Below, one piece after another: positions 1 through 7,455 of a stretch of DNA of 10,049 nt; position 1 is the first letter of the stretch; each line of letters opens with the position of its first letter. A model generated the notes under the pieces. It was not told the origin of the DNA. It was given only the letters and a program-made list of their open reading frames with translations, and did not search any database. The stretch is from Oscillospiraceae bacterium (GTDB taxonomy: Bacteria; Bacillota; Clostridia; Oscillospirales; Oscillospiraceae). The position numbers were made by a program, and so were the translations under genes. The stretch spans positions 1 through 10,049 of the forward strand of contig JAJBVW010000079.1 in the NCBI GenBank assembly GCA_020866945.1. The letters run 5' to 3'.

Positions 1-2310
1 ACCACCTTGTCCATGAGCTGCTGTACCTTTGCCCGCATCCCAGCGCCCACAGGCGGAGGCGGCGTTGTGCGCTTGTTTTGCACTTTTCAAATGAGCGGCG
101 GCACGATTTCCGGCAACAAAGCGGCCACCAACGGCGGCGGTGTGTATGTAGACGGCGGCACGAGCAGCACGTTTACCGTGTCAGGTGTATCCGCTGTAAC
201 GGGCAACACCCTGAGCGGCGTAACAACGGCCAGCAACGTCTATCTGCCCTCCGGCAAATATATCACCCTCGGTGAACTGGATGAAAGTGCGTCCATCGGC
301 GTGACTGCGGAGGCAGCGCTTTCCGAGGGAGAAAGTGTGGAGATTACTGCCAGTGAAAACGACAACACGGCATATTATCTGACTGCGGCTGACTGCTTTT
401 CCTCCGACAACGAGAGCTATGTCGTTCGGACATACACAAGCGCAAGCAGCTCTGGCAACTATCTGGTGCTGTACTATCCCATTACCTTGACGACCAGTAT
501 GCTCACCGTGGACGCGAAGGAAGAGACCTACACCGGCTCTGAAATCGAAAAAGACATCACCAGTACTTTGACGCTGAACACGGACTACACCGTATCCTAT
601 GCTTACAATATAGACGCCGGAGAGGCCACCATCACCATCACGGGCAAGGGCAACTATACCGGCACCCTGACATATGAGTTTACAATCAATCCAGCCACTG
701 TCACTCCCTCTATCAGCGGCGCCACCACCAAGATCTATGACGGCACAACAACAGTCACCGACGACCAGAATCTGACCATCACCCTGACCGGCGTTGTGGA
801 GGGAGAGGATGTCACCGCCAGCGCGGCAAGCTATGTCTATGACAGCGCGGACGCGGGGGAGGACATACTCATCACCGCCAGCGGCATCACCCTGGGCGGA
901 GAGGATAAGGCCAACTATACCCTGGGCAACACCACTGCAACGGCAAATGTGGGAACCATCGCCCAGGCCACCCCGACCTTGACCCTGTCCGATGTCACTG
1001 CCACCAAGACCTATGACGGCGAGGCCGTCTCCGACCCCAAGGTCACGGTGACGCTGGTCAACGGGGAGGAGTACACCGGCACCCCGACTATCACCTACTA
1101 TGACGAAAGCGGCACAGCCCTGGACAACCCTCCCGCAGACGTGGGGAGCTACAAGGTGGTCGTTACCATCAGCGACGCCGGGGCCAACTATAAGACTGTT
1201 TCTTCGGCACTGGATTTTGAGATTATCGAGGCGGACATGACGGCGGAAATCACCGGCTTTAACGTCCCCTATGACGGCGAGGCCCATGAGGTGACTGTTG
1301 CCGCCGAGGACGGGGCAACAGTCACCGTGACTTACACGAACGCGGCGGGTGAAGCGGTAACAGCCCCGACAGAGGCGGGAACCTACACCGCCCATGTCAC
1401 TGTCACCAAGACGGGGTATACCACGATAGAGCAGGATGTGACCGTCACCATCACCGTGTCCTCTCAGGCCATTTCCTATGAGACGGCAAAAGTCACCAAG
1501 ACGGCGACGGATGGGACGTTCACCAACCCCCTGACCCAGACCACGGTGTTTGGGAAAATCACCTACACCAGCAGCAACACGGATGTGGCCACGGTGGACG
1601 AATCCGGCCAGGTGACGATTATCGGCGTAGGCACTGCCACCATCACGGCCAGCGTTTCCGGCGCTGACAGCTACACCGCCGCTGCGGCCAGCTATACCCT
1701 GACGGTGAATGCGGTGACGGCCCCCACGGAAACGGGCGAGCAGATTCTAGTGGCTTCCCTGACCGAGGTGCCGGAGGGTCTGCAAAGCCTTTACAGCACG
1801 GTGGAGGAGCTGCAAGCTGACCTGTTCGCCCGCGTTTCCATCACCAGCTCGGCCTACACGGAGGACAATGTGGTCTATTACGACGTGAAGCTCCAGCTCT
1901 GGAACGGTACAACCGGCCAGTGGGAGGACGCCACGGAGGAGGACTTCCCGGCGGAGGGCATTACCGTGACGCTTCCGTATCCTGATAGGACGGACAGCAG
2001 CTATGATTTCGTTGTGGTGCATATGTTCACGGAGACTTCGACCCGGCTGGGCATCACAGCGGGCGAGACGGAGACCCCCGCCGTGACCAAGACCGATGAT
2101 GGCCTGACCGTGACCCTCAAGGGCCTGTCCCCGGTAGCTGTCGCCTGGAAGGAGGCGGACACCGCGGCCACAGTCACAGTCACACCCGCGGCCACGGCCA
2201 CCGCCCCCAGCACCGGCGACGCGAGCACCCCGCTCCTGTGGCTGGCGCTCCTGACCCTCTGCGGCGCAGGACTGGGTCTTGTGGCCGGCAAACGGAAACG
2301 GACACGGTAA
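1..2310 (+). CDS. Cell-wall-anchored multidomain surface protein (5' partial)
   Basis: C-terminal part of a large secreted surface protein; the frame is open to the left edge and no signal peptide is present, so the N-terminus is missing. Numbering from the TTG at 7: residues 29-50 (MSGGTISGN...GGGVYV) are a beta-helix-type repeat seen in Clostridial adhesin-like proteins. Four YDG/MBG-like beta-sandwich units follow, marked by YTG at 175, YDG at 244, 336 and 422. Residues about 485-568 resemble a Big_2 Ig-like domain (SSNTDVATVDESG). Residues 578-716 form a C-terminal domain I do not recognise. The tail is APSTGD (733-738), a hydrophobic helix (741-760) and GKRKRTR, the layout of a sortase substrate with a variant of LPxTG. 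It probably acts in adhesion or matrix binding; no ligand can be named. Thr, Val and Ala rich and nearly cysteine-free apart from the first 25 residues, which carry three Cys and may not belong to it. Confidence 0.85.
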   Translation, partial: TTLSMSCCTFARIPAPTGGGGVVRLFCTFQMSGGTISGNKAATNGGGVYVDGGTSSTFTVSGVSAVTGNTLSGVTTASNVYLPSGKYITLGELDESASIGVTAEAALSEGESVEITASENDNTAYYLTAADCFSSDNESYVVRTYTSASSSGNYLVLYYPITLTTSMLTVDAKEETYTGSEIEKDITSTLTLNTDYTVSYAYNIDAGEATITITGKGNYTGTLTYEFTINPATVTPSISGATTKIYDGTTTVTDDQNLTITLTGVVEGEDVTASAASYVYDSADAGEDILITASGITLGGEDKANYTLGNTTATANVGTIAQATPTLTLSDVTATKTYDGEAVSDPKVTVTLVNGEEYTGTPTITYYDESGTALDNPPADVGSYKVVVTISDAGANYKTVSSALDFEIIEADMTAEITGFNVPYDGEAHEVTVAAEDGATVTVTYTNAAGEAVTAPTEAGTYTAHVTVTKTGYTTIEQDVTVTITVSSQAISYETAKVTKTATDGTFTNPLTQTTVFGKITYTSSNTDVATVDESGQVTIIGVGTATITASVSGADSYTAAAASYTLTVNAVTAPTETGEQILVASLTEVPEGLQSLYSTVEELQADLFARVSITSSAYTEDNVVYYDVKLQLWNGTTGQWEDATEEDFPAEGITVTLPYPDRTDSSYDFVVVHMFTETSTRLGITAGETETPAVTKTDDGLTVTLKGLSPVAVAWKEADTAATVTVTPAATATAPSTGDASTPLLWLALLTLCGAGLGLVAGKRKRTR

Positions 2311-2330
2311 AATAAAATCAGACAGCATTG

Positions 2331-2364
2331 GAGGCACTTATCCCTTCGCGGGGGTAAGTGCCTC
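2331..2364 (+). terminator. Hairpin after surface-protein gene, terminator-like
   Basis: Perfect 10-bp arms GAGGCACTTA (2331-2340) and TAAGTGCCTC (2355-2364), extended inward by a T-G pair and CCC/GGG around a TTCGCG loop. It lies 20 bases after the stop of the surface-protein gene. No T-run follows, so it is a weak intrinsic terminator or a 3'-end stabilising hairpin. The rest of the 240-base gap holds a short inverted repeat (ATAACC 2383-2388 / GGTTAT 2396-2401) of unknown meaning and the operon promoter. Confidence 0.55.
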
Positions 2365-2453
2365 GCTGCTGTTGTGCGGCGGATAACCTGGTTTAGGTTA
2401 TGGGGGGTATATATGACCCATGCCATTACAGCGAAAACCGCCGGCGGGGCGTA

Positions 2454-2482
2454 TTGCATTTTGCCGGGGGTCGTGATACAAT
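2454..2482 (+). promoter_or_regulatory. Promoter of the plsR-plsA-plsY operon (extended -10)
   Basis: TTGCAT (2454-2459) is separated by exactly 17 bases from TACAAT (2477-2482), and a TG at 2474-2475 makes an extended -10 (TGATACAAT). A transcript would begin near 2489, leaving a leader of about 60 bases before the ATG at 2551. Position and quality support a SigA-type promoter for the three-gene operon, and rule against the in-frame starts upstream of 2489. Confidence 0.6.
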
Positions 2483-2550
2483 ATGTTTTTGATTACGAGA
2501 ACAAACCATATGCCAAAACGGCTGACCAACGGAGAATAACAGAGACAGAC

Positions 2551-3831
2551 ATGGCCGCAGTTGATTTTACAAAGCAGATGAAGCGGGAGTATACCATTCT
2601 CTCGCCGGATATTTTTCCCACCCACATGGAGCTGCTCCAGTCGGTGTTCGCCATCTATGGCTATAAGACTGAGGTGCTGCATTACGAGGGCCAGCAGGTC
2701 ATTGACCAGGGGCTGAAATACCTCCACAATGATATGTGCTACCCGGCCATATGCGCCCTGGGCCAGCAGATATACGCCCTGACCTGCGGGGACTACGACC
2801 CCCACAAGTGCGCCCTTATCCAGTTCCAGACCGGCGGCGGCTGCCGCGCCTCCAACTATCTCATGCTCCTTCGCAAGGCGCTGCACAACATGGGCATGGA
2901 CTATGTGCCGGTGATTTCCCTGAGCTTTTCCGGCCTGGAAAAATATTCCGGATTCAAGCTGACTCCCCTTATGATGCTGACCGCCCTACGGGCCATTATC
3001 TATGGGGATATGCTGCTGCTCCTGAAAAACCAGACTCTTCCCCGCGAGGCAAACCGGGGGGACACCCGGGCCGTGGTGGATAAATGGGTCGCGGAGCTTA
3101 CGGAGCAGTTCCGCCATAAGAAGGGCCTTTCGGGCCGGAGCATGAAGCGGAATCTCCGGCGCATGGCGGAGGATTTCCATAACATACCCAAAACGGACAA
3201 AAAGCTGACCCGCGTGGGCATAGTGGGGGAGATTTACGTGAAATACTCCTCCTTCGGCAACAACGGGCTGGAGGAGTTTCTGCTCAGCCAGGACTGCGAA
3301 TACATGGTTCCCGGCGTGCTGGGCTTTTTGCAGTATTGCTTCGCCAACACGGAGATAGACCATGGCTACTACGGTGGCTCGAAGCTGGCCGTGTTAGGCG
3401 GACGGCTGGCCGGATACGTGGCGGATAAATGGGAGGAGGATATGCTGGAGGCGCTGGCGGATTACCCCGAATTTGCGACCCCCGTGGCCTTCGACAAGGT
3501 GCGCGAGCTTGCCGCCAGGATTATCGACCCCGGCGTGAAGATGGGGGAGGGCTGGCTTCTTCCCGGCGAGACGGCGGAGCTGATTGAAAAGGGCTATACC
3601 AACGTGATATGCGCCCAGCCCTTCGGCTGTCTGCCGAATCACATCGTCGGCAAGGGAACCGTCCGGCGGCTGCGGGAGCTGTATCCCGAGGCCAATATCT
3701 TCCCGGTGGACTATGACGCGGGGGCTTCCAAGGTGAACCAGGAAAACCGCATCAAGCTGATGCTGGCTATCGCCCGCGAACAGGAGCAGGAGCAGGAACA
3801 GGAGGCGCAGTATGAAGCGGTTGGGTGTTGA
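2551..3831 (+). CDS. plsR: Plasmalogen synthase reductase-like subunit (2-hydroxyacyl-CoA dehydratase / COG3581-like)
   Basis: 426-residue protein of the benzoyl-CoA reductase/2-hydroxyacyl-CoA dehydratase (BCR/HAD) class, matching the C-terminal part of the ~1400-residue fused activase-dehydratase proteins of Firmicutes. Visible marks: FTKQMKREYTIL near the N-terminus, NDMCYPAICALG (Cys63, Cys68), HKC (Cys87), QTGGGCRASNY (Cys98), EIYVKYSSFGN, and CAQPFGCLPNHIVGKG (Cys354, Cys360). These Cys are candidate iron-sulfur ligands. With the next gene it resembles the two-gene pls operon shown in Clostridium perfringens to make plasmalogens, reducing an sn-1 ester to a vinyl ether. The subunit name is from memory. 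Start: the frame stays open back to GTG 2374, but the promoter lies at 2454-2482 and family similarity begins just after ATG 2551; its Shine-Dalgarno (GGAG 2531-2534) is weak and distant. It ends in a Glu-Gln repeat overlapping plsA by 20 bases. An uncharacterised BCR/HAD-like reductase is the alternative. Confidence 0.78.
   Translation: MAAVDFTKQMKREYTILSPDIFPTHMELLQSVFAIYGYKTEVLHYEGQQVIDQGLKYLHNDMCYPAICALGQQIYALTCGDYDPHKCALIQFQTGGGCRASNYLMLLRKALHNMGMDYVPVISLSFSGLEKYSGFKLTPLMMLTALRAIIYGDMLLLLKNQTLPREANRGDTRAVVDKWVAELTEQFRHKKGLSGRSMKRNLRRMAEDFHNIPKTDKKLTRVGIVGEIYVKYSSFGNNGLEEFLLSQDCEYMVPGVLGFLQYCFANTEIDHGYYGGSKLAVLGGRLAGYVADKWEEDMLEALADYPEFATPVAFDKVRELAARIIDPGVKMGEGWLLPGETAELIEKGYTNVICAQPFGCLPNHIVGKGTVRRLRELYPEANIFPVDYDAGASKVNQENRIKLMLAIAREQEQEQEQEAQYEAVGC
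3778..3805 (+). repeat. GAR-CAG microrepeat with embedded Shine-Dalgarno for plsA
   Basis: Four GAA/GAG-CAG units code for EQEQEQEQ at the C-terminus of plsR. The last unit runs into GGAGG (3801-3805), six bases before the plsA ATG at 3812. Each CAGGAG unit contains a partial ribosome site, so this stretch is both coding repeat and translation-initiation region. Confidence 0.7.
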
Positions 3832-6748
3832 CGTTGGCTCCACCACGCTCAAATGCGCGGTGGTGGATGAGACAGGCGCGCTGCGCTTTGCCCGCTATAT
3901 GCGGCATTATTCCAAGATAGACCAGCGGCTCGGGGAGCTTCTGCGCCAGGTGGCGGAGCAGTTTCCGGGGGAGAGCATGGAGGTATCCCTCTCCGGCTCC
4001 GCCGGGATGGGTCTCGCGGAGGAGGCGGATTTGCCCTTCGTCCAGGAGGTGTACGCGGAGCGGGTGGCCGTGGGCCGTCTGGCCCCCGGCACGGACGTGG
4101 TCATCGAGCTGGGCGGTGAGGACGCCAAGATACTTTTTCTCACCGGCGGCTTTGAAATGCGCATGAACGGCACCTGCGCCGGGGGAACCGGGGCCTTTAT
4201 CGACCAGATGGCCGCCCTGATGGAAATCTCCATCGAGGATATGGACGGCATGGCCGCCCGGCATGAAAAGCTCTATACCATCGCCTCCCGGTGCGGCGTT
4301 TTCGCGAAAAGTGACATCCAGCCCCTCCTGAACCAGGGGGCCAGGAAGGAGGACGTCTGCGCCAGCATCTTCTATGCCGTGGTGAACCAGACCATCGCCG
4401 GACTTGCCCAGGGCCGGGAGATAAAGGGGAATATCCTCTATCTTGGCGGGCCGCTGACCTATATCCCAGAGCTGCGAAAGAGCTTCGACCATGTCCTCCA
4501 AACGGAGGGCCTCTGCCCGGAAAACGCCCTGTACTACGTTGCCATGGGGGCGGCCTTCGCCGGAACCGGCCAGGCGCAGCCCCTGGACGAGCTTATCCAG
4601 CGGCTTCAGCACCGCAGCCGGGCGGGGCGGTATACCGCCTGCCCGCCGCTTTTTGAAAGCCAGGAGGAATACGACGCCTTCACCGCCCGGCACCGGGCGG
4701 CCTCGGAGGGCATCCGCCAGATAGACGCCCCCAGCGGCCCTATGTTTCTTGTCATAGACGCAGGCTCCACCACCGTGAAGGCCCTGCTGTGCGACGGGGA
4801 GGGGAACATCCTCCGCCCGTTCTATACGCCGAATAACGGCAATCCCGTGCCTATCATCCGGGATTATCTCACGAAGCTGTACCAGGATTTCCCGGATATT
4901 GAGATCCGCGCCTCCGCCGTCACCGGCTATGGGGAGGACATCATCCGCAACGCCTTCGGGATAGACCGGGGCCTGGTGGAGACCGTGGCCCACTATACGG
5001 CGGCGAAGAAATTCCTGCCGGCGGTGGACTTTATCCTGGACATCGGCGGCCAGGACATCAAGTGCTTCCAGATACGAAACGGGGCCATCGACAGCATTTA
5101 CCTGAATGAAGCCTGCTCCTCCGGCTGCGGCTCCTTTTTGCAGACCTTCGCCGGGGCCTTGGGCTACAGTCCGGCGGAGTTCGCGAGGCTTGGCCTGTTC
5201 GCCAAAAGGCCGGTTGACCTCGGCTCCCGCTGCACGGTGTTTATGAACAGCTCCGTGAAGCAGGCCCAGAAGGACGGGGCCACGGTGGAGGACATCGCCG
5301 CCGGGCTTTCCATCAGCGTGGTGAAAAACGCCCTCTATAAGGTCATCCGCTGCGCCAACGCGGAATCCCTGGGGGAGCATATTGTGGTGCAGGGGGGTAC
5401 GTTTTTAAACGACGCCGTCCTCCGGGCCTTCGAGCGGGAGACGGGCCGCCAGGTCGTCCGCCCCGGCTATGCGGCGCTGATGGGGGCCTACGGCGCGGCG
5501 CTGTACGCCCTGGCGCATGAGGAGCAGCCCCACAAGGCGGTGCTGACGGCGGAGGAGCTTGCGGGCTTTACCCACAGCGTCAAGGCCGTGACCTGCTCCG
5601 GCTGCGGCAACCACTGCAATCTGACCATCAACGACTTCGGCAGCAGCCGCCGCTTTATCGCGGGCAACCGCTGCGACCGGCCCGTCACCGGCAGGCAGGA
5701 GCAAACAGCCCATTACGACCTGTACGACTATAAGCTCTCCCTCCTGGAAAAATATCAGGGCGGAGAACGGGAGCCTGGAAAGCCCACCATCGGCATACCC
5801 CTGGGGCTGAATTTCTATGAGCTGCTCCCCTTCTGGCGCACCTTCTGGGAGGCGCTGGGCTTCAATGTGGTGGTGTCGCCCCTGTCCACCAGGGAGCTGT
5901 ATCTCCGGGGGCAGTACACCATCCCCTCGGATACGGCCTGCTATCCCGCCAAGCTGATGCACGGCCATATGGAGGCGCTGCTGGACGAGAAGCCGGACGC
6001 CATTTTCTATCCCGATATGAGCTACAACGCGGAGGAGGGCCTGGGCGTCAACCACTTCAACTGCCCGGTGGTGGCCTATTATCCCCAGGTACTGCGCATC
6101 AATGTCCCCCGCCTGGGGGAGACGACCTTCATCAACGATTTTGTGAGCATTGCCGACCAGAAGCAGTTCACAAAGCGCATGGGGGAAATCGTGCGAAAAT
6201 ACTTCCCCGCCGTGCCGAAGGGGCAGATAAAGCTCGCGGCCCAGCGGGCCTATGAGGCGTATGAGCAGTATTTCTGCGACCTGCGGCAGAAGGGGCAGGA
6301 ATACCTGGACATAGCCAAGGCCCGGAACCTGCCGGTCATCGTTCTGGCCGGACGGCCCTATCACATCGACCCGGAGATAAACCACGGCATCCATACGCTT
6401 ATCTGCCGCCTGGGGGCGGTGGTGCTGACGGAGGACAGCGTCAGCCATCTGGTGCAGCCCTTCCCGGTGAACGTGCGGAACCAGTGGACGTATCACGCGC
6501 GGCTCTATGCGGCGGCAAAATTCGTGGCCGAGGCCCCGTCGGAGGCGAACATAAACCTCGTGCAGCTCGTATCCTTCGGCTGCGGCGTGGACGCCGTCAC
6601 CACGGACGAGGTGCGGGCCATCCTGGAGCGGAACGGCAAAATCTACACACAGATAAAAATAGATGAAATATCCAACATGGGGGCTGTGAACATCCGTCTG
6701 CGAAGCCTGTTCTCCGCCATCGAGGACAGGAGGAGACATACGACATGA
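3812..6748 (+). CDS. plsA: Plasmalogen synthase activase-like subunit (tandem BcrAD/BadFG ATPases + DUF2229)
   Basis: 978-residue ATP-driven electron-injecting protein. Domain 1 (about 3-250) is an ASKHA ATPase of the BcrAD_BadFG/HgdC type: DVGSTTLK (7-14), ELGGEDAK (99-106), Cys122 in GTCAGGTG and Cys161 in SRCGVF. Domain 2 (about 312-568) repeats this fold: DAGSTTVK (316-323), DIGGQDIK (410-417), Cys435 in EACSSGCG and Cys474 in SRCTVF. A cysteine-rich linker follows (C595-x2-C-x3-C602, then C621). The C-terminal part (about 657-970) is DUF2229/HgdB-like, with SDTACYPAK (Cys710), FNCP (Cys751) and SFGCGVDA (Cys924). In the family, ATP hydrolysis drives a low-potential electron from a [4Fe-4S] cluster into the dehydratase/reductase partner, here PlsR. 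GGAGG six bases before ATG 3812 supports the start. It overlaps plsR by 20 bases and plsY by 4 (ATGA). Expected to be cytoplasmic, at the membrane face, and oxygen-sensitive. The plasmalogen role is inferred from domain make-up and the split two-gene arrangement. Confidence 0.82.
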   Translation: MKRLGVDVGSTTLKCAVVDETGALRFARYMRHYSKIDQRLGELLRQVAEQFPGESMEVSLSGSAGMGLAEEADLPFVQEVYAERVAVGRLAPGTDVVIELGGEDAKILFLTGGFEMRMNGTCAGGTGAFIDQMAALMEISIEDMDGMAARHEKLYTIASRCGVFAKSDIQPLLNQGARKEDVCASIFYAVVNQTIAGLAQGREIKGNILYLGGPLTYIPELRKSFDHVLQTEGLCPENALYYVAMGAAFAGTGQAQPLDELIQRLQHRSRAGRYTACPPLFESQEEYDAFTARHRAASEGIRQIDAPSGPMFLVIDAGSTTVKALLCDGEGNILRPFYTPNNGNPVPIIRDYLTKLYQDFPDIEIRASAVTGYGEDIIRNAFGIDRGLVETVAHYTAAKKFLPAVDFILDIGGQDIKCFQIRNGAIDSIYLNEACSSGCGSFLQTFAGALGYSPAEFARLGLFAKRPVDLGSRCTVFMNSSVKQAQKDGATVEDIAAGLSISVVKNALYKVIRCANAESLGEHIVVQGGTFLNDAVLRAFERETGRQVVRPGYAALMGAYGAALYALAHEEQPHKAVLTAEELAGFTHSVKAVTCSGCGNHCNLTINDFGSSRRFIAGNRCDRPVTGRQEQTAHYDLYDYKLSLLEKYQGGEREPGKPTIGIPLGLNFYELLPFWRTFWEALGFNVVVSPLSTRELYLRGQYTIPSDTACYPAKLMHGHMEALLDEKPDAIFYPDMSYNAEEGLGVNHFNCPVVAYYPQVLRINVPRLGETTFINDFVSIADQKQFTKRMGEIVRKYFPAVPKGQIKLAAQRAYEAYEQYFCDLRQKGQEYLDIAKARNLPVIVLAGRPYHIDPEINHGIHTLICRLGAVVLTEDSVSHLVQPFPVNVRNQWTYHARLYAAAKFVAEAPSEANINLVQLVSFGCGVDAVTTDEVRAILERNGKIYTQIKIDEISNMGAVNIRLRSLFSAIEDRRRHTT

Positions 6749-7365
6749 GAATCTGGATCGCGCATATCCTTGCGGTCATCGTGAGCTATCTGATAGCAAG
6801 CATCAATCCGGCCATAGAGCTTTCCAAGGCCATTTATCATACAGACGTGCGCACCAAGGGCAGCGGAAATCCGGGCTTCACGAACTTCTGGCGGAGCTTC
6901 GGAAGACGATATGCCTGGCTGGTGCTTGTGCTGGACGTGGTGAAGTCCCTGGTGCCCTGTCTCGCGGCGGGCCTGCTCTATAGAGAGATGTTCGGCCTGT
7001 GGCAGGTGGGCGTCTCCGTGGCGGGCTTTGCCGCCATGCTGGGCCATGCCTATCCCCTGTGGTATTGCTTCAAGGGCGGCAAGTGCGTTCTTGTGGGCGG
7101 GGCCTATACCTGGCTGGTGGACTGGCGGGTGGGCCTTATCGTCACGGCGGTGGCCCTGATTTTGCTGGTCAGCTTCCGCTATATGTCCCTCGCCACCATG
7201 AGCGGGGCGGTGGCCTTCCCCATTGCCCTGGCCGCCTTTGGGTTCCAGACCCCCGCCGTCATGGTGATTGCCGTTATGGCTATGGCGCTGCTCCTCTTCC
7301 GTCATCGGGAAAATATCTGCCGGCTCATCCACCACGAGGAGCCAAAATTCACCTTTTCCGAGTGA
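6745..7365 (+). CDS. plsY: Acyl-phosphate:glycerol-3-phosphate acyltransferase PlsY (divergent)
   Basis: 206-residue polytopic membrane protein that transfers an acyl group from acyl-phosphate to sn-1 of glycerol-3-phosphate, the first step of phospholipid synthesis. All three PlsY signature regions are visible: SINPAIELSK and RTKGSGNPGFTN (19-28, 36-47), GHAYPLWYCFKGGK (100-113), and FRHRENICRL...EEPKF (185-202). Hydrophobic segments lie near 4-24, 57-78, 85-100, 129-144 and 153-184. Length is normal for the family. The usual FKGGKGVAT reads FKGGKCVLV here, so a glycine of the phosphate-binding motif is replaced by Cys114, and the usual GSIPFG is ASINPA. The start is set by AGGAGG at 6728-6733 and the 4-base ATGA overlap with plsA, which implies translational coupling. 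The divergent motifs suggest a second, specialised PlsY dedicated to the plasmalogen pathway, but whether the genome has another PlsY cannot be seen here. Confidence 0.88.
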   Translation: MRIWIAHILAVIVSYLIASINPAIELSKAIYHTDVRTKGSGNPGFTNFWRSFGRRYAWLVLVLDVVKSLVPCLAAGLLYREMFGLWQVGVSVAGFAAMLGHAYPLWYCFKGGKCVLVGGAYTWLVDWRVGLIVTAVALILLVSFRYMSLATMSGAVAFPIALAAFGFQTPAVMVIAVMAMALLLFRHRENICRLIHHEEPKFTFSE

Positions 7366-7377
7366 GAATAAGCGGAA

Positions 7378-7421
7378 AAGGAACCCCTTCACGCTGCCGA
7401 CGCATGGTGAAGGGGTTCCTT
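7378..7421 (+). terminator. Strong hairpin after plsY
   Basis: Perfect 15-bp stem: AAGGAACCCCTTCAC (7378-7392) pairs with GTGAAGGGGTTCCTT (7407-7421) around a 14-base loop, 13 bases after the plsY stop. There is no clear T-run after it, only the TT closing the stem, so termination may be partial. It separates the pls operon from degV. Confidence 0.65.
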
Positions 7422-7455
7422 CGCGGTATGATAAAGCGCAGAAAGGTCATATTTT

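Noticed and set aside
181..1395. 404-codon open frame on the minus strand
   Set aside because: Antisense of the repetitive surface-protein gene; Gly/Val-rich with no domain, explained by the repeated ACC/GTC codons of the sense strand.
1321..1515. Repeated GTCACCGT/CACCAAGACG strings, considered as a CRISPR or DNA repeat array
   Set aside because: They lie in frame within beta-sandwich domains and reflect Thr-Val-rich coding; spacing is irregular with no constant repeat.
2331..2364. Leader hairpin considered as a riboswitch
   Set aside because: It lies upstream of the mapped promoter and directly follows a stop codon; no conserved aptamer elements are recognisable.
3767..5380. 537-codon open frame on the minus strand
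   Set aside because: Antisense to plsA in GC-rich coding DNA; the product is rich in Gly, His, Arg and Ala, has no recognisable domain and no ribosome site. It is a shadow frame.
5405..6739. 444-codon open frame on the minus strand
   Set aside because: Also antisense to plsA, low-complexity composition, no motif; the sense strand carries clear family motifs throughout.
2551..6748. Considered a true 2-hydroxyglutaryl-CoA dehydratase or benzoyl-CoA reductase
   Set aside because: Those have separate ~260-residue activases and two similar dehydratase subunits, usually with CoA-transferase or dehydrogenase genes nearby. Here tandem ATPases are fused to DUF2229 and the neighbour is plsY.
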